64,000 nucleotides of DNA from NCBI GenBank assembly GCA_016875395.1, contig VGRF01000016.1, positions 1 to 64,000 on the forward strand, written 5' to 3'. A model generated the notes under the pieces. That model made no database searches and was not told where the DNA came from. It worked only from the letters and a program-made list of their open reading frames with translations. Positions 26,565-33,823 of this stretch are shown here, piece by piece; the first letter of the stretch is position 1, and every line of letters begins with the position of its first letter. The DNA is from Deltaproteobacteria bacterium (GTDB lineage: Bacteria; Myxococcota_A; UBA9160; UBA6930). A program made the position numbers and the translations under genes.

Positions 26565-27068
26565 TCAGCGCACCAGCGGCCGGTCGCGCAGCTCGTTCGC
26601 GTTCGCCCGCTCGCCGCTCGCGGGGAAGTGCGCCGCGAGCAGCTCGTGCACTGCGTTCACGCCCGCAATCGCGCCCGCCTCGAAGCGCCCCTCGCGGAGG
26701 TGCGCCTCCATCGCGCGGCACACCTGCTCCCATGCGTCCGGCGCGATCCGCGCCGCCGCGCCGCGGTCGGCGACGATCTCGACGTCGCGCTCGGCCAACA
26801 ACAAGTAGATCAGCACGCCGTTGTTCTCTGCCGTGTCCCAGACGCGCAGCTCCGAGAACACGGCGGTCGCGCGTTCGCGCGCGGTCTCGCCGCGCCACAG
26901 CTCGGCGAGATCGAGCGCGGCTTCCACCGCGAAGCAGACCTCGCCCGTGTGGCGCGATTCGCCGGCGCGGATCGCGGCTTCGATGCCGTCGAGCGCGCGC
27001 TCGGGGAAACGGCCGCGCGCGACGAACGGCGGAGTGATCAGGTTGCGCAGCGCGCGCGAGAAGCTCAT
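26565..27068 (-). CDS. TPM-domain protein (TLP18.3/Psb32/MOLO-1 type)
   Basis: 167 residues, starting MSFSRALRNLITPPFVARGR. TPM features are ALDGIEAAIRAGESRHTGEV, the hydrophobic NNGVLIYLLLAERDVEIVAD and AWEQVCRAMEAHLREGRF. The domain is thought to bind phosphate esters or to assist membrane protein repair, but its biochemical role in bacteria is uncertain. No signal peptide is evident, unlike its neighbour. Start at 27068, 4 bases after the previous stop, points to one operon with the two genes upstream. Confidence 0.82.
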   Translation of the reverse strand: MSFSRALRNLITPPFVARGRFPERALDGIEAAIRAGESRHTGEVCFAVEAALDLAELWRGETARERATAVFSELRVWDTAENNGVLIYLLLAERDVEIVADRGAAARIAPDAWEQVCRAMEAHLREGRFEAGAIAGVNAVHELLAAHFPASGERANANELRDRPLVR

Positions 27069-27072
27069 CGCG

Positions 27073-27945
27073 TCACCAGCGCCCGGAGGCGCCGCCGCCT
27101 CCGAAGCTGCCCCCGCCGCCCGAGAAGCCGCCGCCGCCGAATCCTCCACCTCCGAAACCGCCTCCACCGAACCCGCCCCAACCGGCGTGATTTCCACGGC
27201 GATAGTGACCGCGCGGGCGAGTTCCGGCGAGCGCAGCGAACATCGCGGTGAACAGCGCGAACGCGAGTACGATGAAGAAGACGCCCGTGATGAACCACAC
27301 GAGCGCGAACACGACGCCGCCCGCGAGCAGCGGCCCGAGCACGCGACCGAAGATCTTGCGCAGCACGCCGCCTGCGATCGGAATCGCGAAGAGCGCGAAC
27401 GGCAGCGCGCCCTCGAGGCTCGAGAGCGGGCTCTCGTCCCACGTGTCGGGCGGAGGGGGAAGTGGCTCGCCGTCGATCACCGCGAGCATGCGATCGACAC
27501 CGGCATCGATGCCTCCCGCGAAGTCTCCCGCGCGAAGGCGCGGCACGATCGCTTCGTCGATGATGCGATTCGAGGTGGCGTCCGTGAGAGCGCCCTCGAG
27601 GCCGCGGCCGACCTCGATGCGCAGCGCGCGGTCGTCCTTCGCGACGAGCAGCAGCGCGCCGTCGTCGCTCGCCGCGCGCCCGAGCGCCCACGCGTCGACC
27701 ACACGGATCGAGTACTGCTCGATTTCCTCAGGCTGCGTGGTCGCGACGATCAGCACCGCGACCTGCGCACCCTTGCGCGCCTCGAAGGTCGCGAGCTTCT
27801 GCTCGAGCGCACTCTGCTCGGTGCTGCTCAGCGTGCTCGTGAGGTCGGTGACGCGCGCGCGCAGCTCCGGAATCGGCTGAAGCGACTCCGCCGTCGCGGC
27901 CGCTGCGATCGCCCCTAACGACAGCGCGAGTGCGAGCTTCCGCAC
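27073..27945 (-). CDS. TPM-domain membrane protein with glycine-rich tail (YgcG-like)
   Basis: 290 residues. Signal peptide (RKLALALSLGAIAAAATAES), then a TPM domain with VAVLIVATTQPEEIEQYSIR and GALLLVAKDDRALRIEVGRG, two hydrophobic helices around residues 180-240 and a Gly-Phe-rich C-terminus (GGFGGGGFGGGGFSGGGG). This order is standard for YgcG-type proteins encoded next to lemA. The tail is low in complexity and may self-associate. It lies 7 bases from the lemA stop. Confidence 0.87.
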   Translation of the reverse strand: MRKLALALSLGAIAAAATAESLQPIPELRARVTDLTSTLSSTEQSALEQKLATFEARKGAQVAVLIVATTQPEEIEQYSIRVVDAWALGRAASDDGALLLVAKDDRALRIEVGRGLEGALTDATSNRIIDEAIVPRLRAGDFAGGIDAGVDRMLAVIDGEPLPPPPDTWDESPLSSLEGALPFALFAIPIAGGVLRKIFGRVLGPLLAGGVVFALVWFITGVFFIVLAFALFTAMFAALAGTRPRGHYRRGNHAGWGGFGGGGFGGGGFGGGGFSGGGGSFGGGGASGRW

Positions 27946-27952
27946 GCCGGGC

Positions 27953-28537
27953 TCAGAACTCCACCGCCGGCGGCGTCGCGATCTCCGCCTCGTTCTCCAC
28001 GGTGAAGTTCTGCTTGCGCTCCAGCCCGAAGATCATCGCGGTGAGGTTCGTCGGGAACTTGCGCACCGTGCCGTTGTAGATCTGCACCGACTCGATGTAG
28101 CGGTTGCGCGCGACGGTGATGCGATTCTCGGTGCCTTCGAGCTGCGCCTGCAGATCGCGGAAGTTCTGGTCGGCCTTCAAATTCGGGTAGTTCTCACTCA
28201 CCGCGATCAAGCTCTTCAGGGCGTTCGTGAGCTCGCCCTGCGCGGCTTGGAATTTCTTCAGCGCCTCGGGATCGTTCAGCGTCTCCGGCGTGACTTGGAT
28301 CGAGGTCGCACGCGAGCGAGCTTCGGTCACTCCGGTGAGCACCTTCTCCTCGTGCGCGGCATAGCCCTTCACCACGTTCACGAGATTCGGAATCAGGTCC
28401 GCGCGCCGCTGGTACTGGTTCACCACCTCGGACCAAGCGGCCGTGACCGCCTCGTCCTGGGTTTGCAGCGCGTTGTAACCGCAGCCGGTCGCGAACAGCG
28501 CGAGCGCGAGAGCAAGCGACACCGAAATGCGACGCAT
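27953..28537 (-). CDS. lemA: LemA family lipoprotein-like protein
   Basis: 194 residues. Signal peptide with lipobox FATGC, followed by the LemA core: VTAAWSEVVNQYQRRADLIP and NLVNVVKGYAAHE, then long helices ending in FGLERKQNFTVE. LemA proteins are coiled, membrane-bound and usually precede TPM genes, as here. The function is not settled. TAGCGC at 28557-28562 (minus strand), 20 bases upstream of the start, may be the operon -10 box. First gene of a lemA-TPM-TPM operon. Confidence 0.9.
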   Translation of the reverse strand: MRRISVSLALALALFATGCGYNALQTQDEAVTAAWSEVVNQYQRRADLIPNLVNVVKGYAAHEEKVLTGVTEARSRATSIQVTPETLNDPEALKKFQAAQGELTNALKSLIAVSENYPNLKADQNFRDLQAQLEGTENRITVARNRYIESVQIYNGTVRKFPTNLTAMIFGLERKQNFTVENEAEIATPPAVEF

Positions 28538-28582
28538 CGAGATCCTCCCTGTGCGCGCGCTACGTGGCGGCGCGTGCGGAGT

Positions 28583-29122
28583 TCATGGTTGCGCCGGGCG
28601 CGCCGCGCGCCAGCGCAGCGCGAGCCAGAGGAGCAGCGAGGGCGCCCCGATCCACGCGGCCTCGCTCGCGATCACTGCGGCGCCGCGATCGCTGAAGAAG
28701 CGCGCGATGCCGAGTGGCGAGACGGCGATCGGGCGCCACGGCAGGAAGTAACGCGTGTGATCGAACGGCGAGAAGAAAGCGACGCCGAGGCCGCCGTCGG
28801 TCAGCGCGTCGAAGAAGCCGTGCGACGCGGCTGCGAGCGTGAGCAGCGCGAAGGTAGGTGCGAACCCGGGGCGAGCGGCGCCGCGAAGGAACGCGCGCAG
28901 GAGCAGCGTCGCCGCAAGCCCTAACAGGGCGGCGAACAGAAGTGAGTGCGAGAAGCCGCGGTGGCCGAGCGGCGCCTCGTACGGGATGCCGAAGCGGAAC
29001 GCGAGCACGTCGAAGTCGGGCGCGACCGCGCAGAACGCAGCGCAAGCGATTAACGCTGGTCGCGCGCGGAAGCCGGCGCCGAGCGCCGAGGCGAACAGGG
29101 CGTGGCCGACAACGGTGGGCAT
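28583..29122 (-). CDS. YdjM-like metal-dependent membrane hydrolase (DUF457)
   Basis: 179 residues. FCAVAPDFDVLAFRFG and LGHRGFSHSLLFAALLG carry the Asp and His residues typical of the family, followed by AAASHGFFDALTDGGLGVAF and FDHTRYFLPWRPI. Four or five membrane helices are visible. Members are thought to be membrane-embedded hydrolases; substrates are unknown. Separated from the lemA operon by about 45 bases and from the crotonase by about 100. Confidence 0.85.
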   Translation of the reverse strand: MPTVVGHALFASALGAGFRARPALIACAAFCAVAPDFDVLAFRFGIPYEAPLGHRGFSHSLLFAALLGLAATLLLRAFLRGAARPGFAPTFALLTLAAASHGFFDALTDGGLGVAFFSPFDHTRYFLPWRPIAVSPLGIARFFSDRGAAVIASEAAWIGAPSLLLWLALRWRAARPAQP

Positions 29123-29224
29123 GCATGGCTCCTCGCGGGCCGAATGAGCCCTTGGTCATCACGATGCCGGCGCTGAAAGAGCTGAAGCCCGAGCCGCTTC
29201 AGGCCTGACGAGAAGGCGCAGCGC

Positions 29225-30085
29225 TCAGATCGTGCGGCGCTGCCTCGGCAGATTCTGGAAGCTCGCGGCGCGGCCTTCCTTCTTGGCGACGAACGCCTCC
29301 GCCATGTCGCCGCCGAAGAACATCCCCGCTTGCCACGTCGCGATGTAGTTGAGGCCGTCCTCGATGCTGTGGTCGCGCGTGTAGTTCAGCATCTCCTTGC
29401 TACCCCACACTGCGAGCGGGGATTTCTCCGCGATCTCGCGCGCGATTCCGAGCACGGCGGAGAGCATCTCGTCCTGCGTCGCGTACACCTCGTTCACGAG
29501 CCCGACGGCGAGCGCCTTCTGCGCGGGCAGGCGGCGCCCCGTGTACGCCATCTCGCGCACGATGCCTTCGGGCACGAGCCGCGGCAGGCGCTGCAGCGTG
29601 CCGACGTCAGCGGTCAGGCCGAGGTTGATCTCTTGGATGCAGAAGAACGCGTCGGCCGTGCAGTAGCGCGCGTCGCACGCGCTGATCATGTCGACGCCGC
29701 CGCCGATGCAGCCGCCTTGGATCGCGGCGAGCACTGGAATGCGCGCGCGCTCGAGCGCGTTGAACGACTCCTGGAACACGAGCGCCGACTGCCGCATCAA
29801 CGAGCGCGCGCGCCCGGGCTCGGCGCTGCGCGTGTTCGCGCCGCTCTCCGCCTGGGCGTTCGCCACGCCGCCGTCGCCCTGGAACACCGCGAGGTCCATG
29901 CCCGCCGTGAAGTGCTTGCCGGTCGACGAGAGCACGATCACGCGCGCCTCGCCCTCGTCGCTGAGCTGGTTCACGACCGCGGGCAGCTCGCGCCAGAACG
30001 CGGGCGTCATCGAGTTGAACGCCTGCGGCCGGTTCAGCCGCAGATGCGCCACGTGATACTTCAGCTCGAGATCGAAGCAGTCCAT
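29225..30085 (-). CDS. Crotonase-fold dienoyl-CoA isomerase (ECH1-like)
   Basis: 286 residues. Start MDCFDLELKYHVAHLRLN. STGKHFTAGMDLAVF and IQGGCIGGGVDMISACDARY form the oxyanion hole; CIQEINLGLTADVGTLQRLP carries Glu and Asp where ECH1 has its two catalytic acids. Together with KEMLNYTRDHSIEDGLNYIA, this resembles delta3,5-delta2,4-dienoyl-CoA isomerase rather than a plain hydratase. That enzyme shifts double bonds in unsaturated fatty acyl-CoAs for beta-oxidation. Three tandem 29-bp repeats lie directly upstream. Confidence 0.85.
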   Translation of the reverse strand: MDCFDLELKYHVAHLRLNRPQAFNSMTPAFWRELPAVVNQLSDEGEARVIVLSSTGKHFTAGMDLAVFQGDGGVANAQAESGANTRSAEPGRARSLMRQSALVFQESFNALERARIPVLAAIQGGCIGGGVDMISACDARYCTADAFFCIQEINLGLTADVGTLQRLPRLVPEGIVREMAYTGRRLPAQKALAVGLVNEVYATQDEMLSAVLGIAREIAEKSPLAVWGSKEMLNYTRDHSIEDGLNYIATWQAGMFFGGDMAEAFVAKKEGRAASFQNLPRQRRTI

Positions 30086-30112
30086 GAGCTCTCCTCCTTC
30101 GCGCCCGACGTG

Positions 30113-30199
30113 TGCAAGCACGTCCCGAGTGCGCGCTTTGGTGCACGTACGTCCCCAGTGCGCGCAGTTGTGCGCGTACGTCCCCTGTGCGCGTCTGGG
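30113..30199. repeat. Three tandem 29-bp repeats
   Basis: Units start at 30113, 30142 and 30171, each 29 bases, with the shared core ACGTCCC and GTGCGCG. They fill the 114-base space between the crotonase start (30085) and the stop of the amidohydrolase gene (30200), so they could be operator repeats or a small mobile array. Confidence 0.7.
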
Positions 30200-31927
30200 C
30201 TACGCCGCGCGGCCGCCGGGCACTTCGACCGTGACGGTGTCGCGGCCCGAGCGCAGCACGGTGCCGGGGCGCGCGCCGGTGTCTTTGCCGTCGCGCACGA
30301 TCTCGGCGCCGTTCACGAACACGCGCTCGACGCCGATCGCGTCGGCGTAGAGCCGGCCCGCGCCCGCGGGCAGGTCGTACTTCATGTGCACCGGCCCGCT
30401 TGCGACGGTGCCCGGGTCGAACACGACCACGTCCGCCTGCCAGCCCTCTGCGAGCCGGCCGCGACCGCGCAGTCCGTAGAGGCGCGCGGGCACGTCGGTC
30501 AGCCAGCGCACGCACTCCTCGACGCTCGCGAGGTTCTTCGCGCGCGCATTCCCCAACAAGTTCGTCGAGAACGCGAACGTGTCGATCATGTCGAGGTGCG
30601 CGCCGGCGTCGCTCGCGCCCACCACCACGCGCGGGTCGCGCCACACTCTCGCGCGCAGCTGCCAGCTCGCGTCGTCGAGGCCGATCGGAGAAGGCATGAA
30701 CGAGGTTTCGAGCCGCTCGCTGATCGCGAGGTCGATCATCGTGTCGAACGGCGTCTTCCCGATCTCCTTCGCGATGTCGCCGATCAGCCGGCCTTGCAGG
30801 TGCTTGTGCTCCTCGCGCGCCACCTGGTCGACGATCATCCGCTCCCAGTTCGCGAGGCCGCGCAGCAGGCCCGCGCCCTCGGAGTGCGCGCCCTCGTCGA
30901 GATGGCGGCGGAACGCGGGATCCTTCAGCCGCTCGATGCGCGCCGGGACCGAGAGCTTGAACAGCTCGGGCCAGTGCGGGAGCGCGTCGAACACGAAGCC
31001 CGCGACGAGGTTGATGCGCACCGTCGGGCTCGTAGGCGGCGAGAGCGCCACCACCGTCGCACCGCGCTCGGCGGCGTAATCACTCGCCGCGAGTTGATGA
31101 TCGACGATGCCCGGGTTGATCGAGTTGGGCGCGAGCAGGTTCCAGTTCAGCGGCCGGTTCGCCGCGAGCGACATGTCGGCCATGATCGATTTCTCTTTGT
31201 CGCTCCAGAGGCCGGTGCCGGGAATCGCCTCGAGCACGGTGCCCGGCAGATCGCGGATCGCGCGGCAGAGCGCGACCACTTCTTCGCGCGTCGCGTGGCG
31301 CGACGGCACGGGCTCACCGGCGCCGTCGTTGTGCGTCGGCGCGAGCGAGGTGGAGAAACCGAGGCCGCCTTCGCGCACCGACTGCTGCAGCAGCGCGACC
31401 ATCTCGGCGAGTTCCTCGGGCGTCGCCGCGTGGCCGACCGAGCGCTCCTTCATCACGACGCGCCGCACCGCGCAGTGGCCGACGAGGAAGCCTGCGTTGA
31501 TCGCGAGCTTGCCGTCGAGCTTGCCGAGGTACTCGCCGAACGTGCGCCAGTCCCACGGCACGCCCTTCTCCAGCGACTGAATCGGCATGCCCTCGACGCG
31601 CGACAGCATCGGCATCAGGTAGGCGCCGGCTTCGGGTGTCAGGGGCGCGATCGAGAAGCCGCAGTTGCCGCCGACCACGGTTGTTACGCCGTGGTTGCTC
31701 GAAGGCGAGAGCGTCGGGTCCCAGAACACCTGCGCGTCGTAGTGCGTGTGAATGTCGACGAACCCGGGCGCGATCACCTTGCCCGTGGCGTCGACGACGT
31801 GCTTCGCGGGCTCCGTCACCTCGCCGATCGCGACGATCTTGTCGCCGCGAATGCCGATGCTGCCGACGCGCCCCGGCGCGCCGGTGCCGTCCACGATGAG
31901 TCCGCCGTCGATGCGTACGTCGAGCAT
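30200..31927 (-). CDS. D-aminoacylase-like amidohydrolase
   Basis: 575 residues. GFVDIHTHYDAQVFWDP, GVTTVVGGNCGFSIAPL, GVPWDWRTFGEYLG and VVVGASDAGAHLDMID are the family landmarks. It resembles the enzyme at 9334-11070 but differs in length, so they are related, not tandem copies. Substrate unknown: N-acyl-D-amino acids or cyclic amides. AGCAAGGAGCGACCC precedes ATG 31927. Promoter-like TACGGT lies 29 bases upstream. Confidence 0.88.
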   Translation of the reverse strand: MLDVRIDGGLIVDGTGAPGRVGSIGIRGDKIVAIGEVTEPAKHVVDATGKVIAPGFVDIHTHYDAQVFWDPTLSPSSNHGVTTVVGGNCGFSIAPLTPEAGAYLMPMLSRVEGMPIQSLEKGVPWDWRTFGEYLGKLDGKLAINAGFLVGHCAVRRVVMKERSVGHAATPEELAEMVALLQQSVREGGLGFSTSLAPTHNDGAGEPVPSRHATREEVVALCRAIRDLPGTVLEAIPGTGLWSDKEKSIMADMSLAANRPLNWNLLAPNSINPGIVDHQLAASDYAAERGATVVALSPPTSPTVRINLVAGFVFDALPHWPELFKLSVPARIERLKDPAFRRHLDEGAHSEGAGLLRGLANWERMIVDQVAREEHKHLQGRLIGDIAKEIGKTPFDTMIDLAISERLETSFMPSPIGLDDASWQLRARVWRDPRVVVGASDAGAHLDMIDTFAFSTNLLGNARAKNLASVEECVRWLTDVPARLYGLRGRGRLAEGWQADVVVFDPGTVASGPVHMKYDLPAGAGRLYADAIGVERVFVNGAEIVRDGKDTGARPGTVLRSGRDTVTVEVPGGRAA

Positions 31928-31955
31928 GGGTCGCTCCTTGCTGTGAGGTGCTCGG

Positions 31956-31961
31956 ACCGTA
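31956..31961 (-). promoter_or_regulatory. Putative -10 box (TACGGT) for the amidohydrolase
   Basis: TACGGT on the minus strand, 29 bases before ATG 31927, in the 93-base divergent region shared with the small gene at 32021. Confidence 0.3.
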
Positions 31962-32006
31962 GCCCGCTCGCGGGGCGGGGCGCTTCGGGACCGTCGTGGG
32001 CTCCCG

Positions 32007-32012
32007 TAGACT
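32007..32012 (+). promoter_or_regulatory. Putative -10 box (TAGACT), possibly leaderless
   Basis: TAGACT lies only 8 bases before ATG 32021, so transcription would begin at or next to the start codon. No ribosome site lies in between, consistent with a leaderless mRNA. Confidence 0.4.
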
Positions 32013-32020
32013 GCGCCGCG

Positions 32021-32293
32021 ATGAGCACGGGCTATCGCACGCAGTCGCCGGACACGAGCCGAGAAGCGGAAGAGCGGCAGATCGCGCATTGGCGCGCGCT
32101 GTCCGATCCCGAGAAGGCGCGCGTGCTCGGCGAGATGATGCGGGCCGCAGAGCAACTAGCCCGCGCTGGTGTCGAATCGCGCCATCCGGGAGCGACCGGG
32201 GAGGAAGTGCGCCTTCGCCTGCTCGCGCTTCGCCTCGATCGCGAGACGATGATCAGACACTTCGGCTGGGATCCCGAGCGCGAGGGCTACTGA
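32021..32293 (+). CDS. Small helical protein paired with a nucleotidyltransferase
   Basis: 90 residues: STGYRTQSPDTSREAEERQI, ALSDPEKARVLGEMMRAAEQ and REEVRLRLL-like segment GEEVRLRLLALRLDRETM, ending FGWDPEREGY. It is charged and mostly helical, with no signal peptide. The next gene follows after 1 base and encodes an AbiEii-like nucleotidyltransferase. I have seen this two-gene arrangement often near such transferases but know no proven role. It could be the antitoxin or cofactor of the pair. Confidence 0.7.
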   Translation: MSTGYRTQSPDTSREAEERQIAHWRALSDPEKARVLGEMMRAAEQLARAGVESRHPGATGEEVRLRLLALRLDRETMIRHFGWDPEREGY

Positions 32294-32294
32294 G

Positions 32295-32876
32295 TTGGAG
32301 CTGGAGCCGATTCGCGTGTTGATCGAGGTGACTACGGCGCTGGAACGAGCCGGAGTGGAATACGCAGTCGGCGGCTCGTTCGCGAGCACGTTCCACGGCC
32401 TTCCGCGCACTACGAACGACATCGACATCGCGGTGTTCTTGCCCGAACCGAAGGTGTCGGGCGCGTGCGCCGCGCTCGACGGCAGCTTTTTCGTTGACGA
32501 AGTCGCCGCGCTCGAAGCCTCGCGCCGGCGCGCGAGCTTCAACGTCTTTCACCGCGACACGATGCTGAAGGTCGACTTCTTCGTGCTCGCGGGAACGCGC
32601 TACGACCGCGAGCAGATGCGTCGCCGCGTGCGGGTCGTCGTCGGCTCCGATCGAACGGCTTCTGCGGCGATGCTCGCACCAGAGGACGTGATCCTGCGGA
32701 AGCTGGCTTGGTATCGCGAAGGCGGCGGTGTGTCGGAGCGCCAGTGGCTCGATGTGGCGAGCGTGATCAAGGTGCAGCGCGAGCGCCTCGACCGTCCGTA
32801 TCTGCGCACGTGGGCCGCGGAGCTCGGCGTGGCGGACCTGCTGGAGCGCGCGCTCGTGGAGGCGGGCGCGGTCTGA
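32295..32876 (+). CDS. Nucleotidyltransferase, AbiEii/DUF6036-like
   Basis: 193 residues from TTG 32295. GVEYAVGGSFASTFHGLPRT and TNDIDIAVFLPEP form a pol-beta-type nucleotidyltransferase site (GG...S, D-x-D); KVDFFVLAG supplies the third acid. Later LAPEDVILRKLAWYREGG is typical of the AbiEii-like/DUF6036 group. Several such proteins add nucleotides to tRNA or proteins and act as toxins with a partner. The substrate here is unknown. Its gene is coupled to the small gene upstream; no third gene joins them. Confidence 0.75.
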   Translation: MELEPIRVLIEVTTALERAGVEYAVGGSFASTFHGLPRTTNDIDIAVFLPEPKVSGACAALDGSFFVDEVAALEASRRRASFNVFHRDTMLKVDFFVLAGTRYDREQMRRRVRVVVGSDRTASAAMLAPEDVILRKLAWYREGGGVSERQWLDVASVIKVQRERLDRPYLRTWAAELGVADLLERALVEAGAV

Positions 32877-32890
32877 CTTCGCGCATCGCC

Positions 32891-33823
32891 TCAGCGCGGA
32901 ATCCCCAACAACTTCCCCGCCTCCGCGCACGTCGCGAGCCTCCGCCCGTGCTTCTCCGCGAGCGCCTTTGCCTTGCGCACCGCGTCGACGTTGCTCTTCG
33001 CGCTCGCGTGATCCTCGAGCCCCACGCGCAGGTGGCCGCCGCGCTGCACTGCGAGCTCGGCGATCGGCGTGTCGAAGATGTCGCCCCCTAACACCGCGAC
33101 CGCCCAGTTCAGGCCGGAGCCGCGCAGCATCGCGAGGTACATCTCGAACGCTTCGGGAATCGGCGGCGTGCTGAAGCTCGGTTCCGCTACCGCGTTCACT
33201 TCGCTCGCCTGCGGCTCGCTGCGCGCGCCGCTCCGCGGCGCTTGCGGCAGGTAACCCCCTGCGGCGAAGTAGAGCTTCACGAGCGCGCCGGGCGGCAACG
33301 TGCCGGCTCGCTGCATCGCGAGGATCACGCGCAGCCAGCCGGGCTCGAAGATCGCGATGCTCGGGCCGAGTCCGTGCTTGCGGCACAGCTCCGCCATGTG
33401 GCGCACGTCGCTCGGCGAGTTCACGTACACGAAGTCCATCGGCGCGGGCCAGCCGTCCGCGCCGCTCGCGCCGAGGTTCACGCTGCCGGGGTCGAGCACG
33501 GCCTGGCGGATCGCGCCCGCCTCGGCGAGATGCGCGACGTGGTCGTAACGCGCGGTGCCGTCGATGCCGAAGCCCACGGTGGGGTAGAGGATCGCGTCGG
33601 GCTTCTGCGCGAGCACCGCGCGATACGCACCGAGGTAGTCCTCCGCGAAGGCCTGCGGCGTCGGCGACGGGCGCGTCGTGTGCGTGTGCACGATCGCCGC
33701 GCCTTCCGCGAAGCACGCGAGCGCGTCGGCGGCGATCTCGGCGTGCGTCTCGGGTGCCGCCGCGTTCTGCGATTTCTTCGTGACGCCGTTCAGCGCCACC
33801 TCGAGGATCACCGGCGTGCTCAT
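32891..33823 (-). CDS. BKACE family enzyme (DUF849, beta-keto acid cleavage)
   Basis: 310 residues. ILEVALNGVTKKSQNAAAPE, AAIVHTHTTRPSPTPQ (zinc-binding H-x-H), LDPGSVNLGASGADG and WAVAVLGGDIFD are family landmarks. BKACE enzymes condense a beta-keto acid with acetyl-CoA and cleave it to acetoacetate and a new CoA ester. About residues 195-215, PQAPRSGARSEPQASEVNAV is an insertion encoded by the dispersed repeat at 33190-33247; it lies in a loop region, so the protein may still fold. Convergent with the nucleotidyltransferase gene. Confidence 0.88.
   Translation of the reverse strand: MSTPVILEVALNGVTKKSQNAAAPETHAEIAADALACFAEGAAIVHTHTTRPSPTPQAFAEDYLGAYRAVLAQKPDAILYPTVGFGIDGTARYDHVAHLAEAGAIRQAVLDPGSVNLGASGADGWPAPMDFVYVNSPSDVRHMAELCRKHGLGPSIAIFEPGWLRVILAMQRAGTLPPGALVKLYFAAGGYLPQAPRSGARSEPQASEVNAVAEPSFSTPPIPEAFEMYLAMLRGSGLNWAVAVLGGDIFDTPIAELAVQRGGHLRVGLEDHASAKSNVDAVRKAKALAEKHGRRLATCAEAGKLLGIPR
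33190..33247. repeat. Dispersed repeat, copy 2 (inside the BKACE gene)
   Basis: Begins CCGCGTTCACTTCGCTCGCC, has the GGCTCGCTGCGCGC core, an extra short inner palindrome and ends CTTGCGG. It lies in frame inside the BKACE coding region, adding about 20 residues. Confidence 0.65.

Noticed and set aside
27073-27180. Gly-Phe-rich coding repeats as a mobile repeat array
   Set aside because: They encode the glycine-rich C-terminal tail usual for YgcG-like proteins next to lemA.
30113-30199. 29-bp repeats as a mini CRISPR array
   Set aside because: The units are directly adjacent with no unique spacers, so they are tandem repeats.
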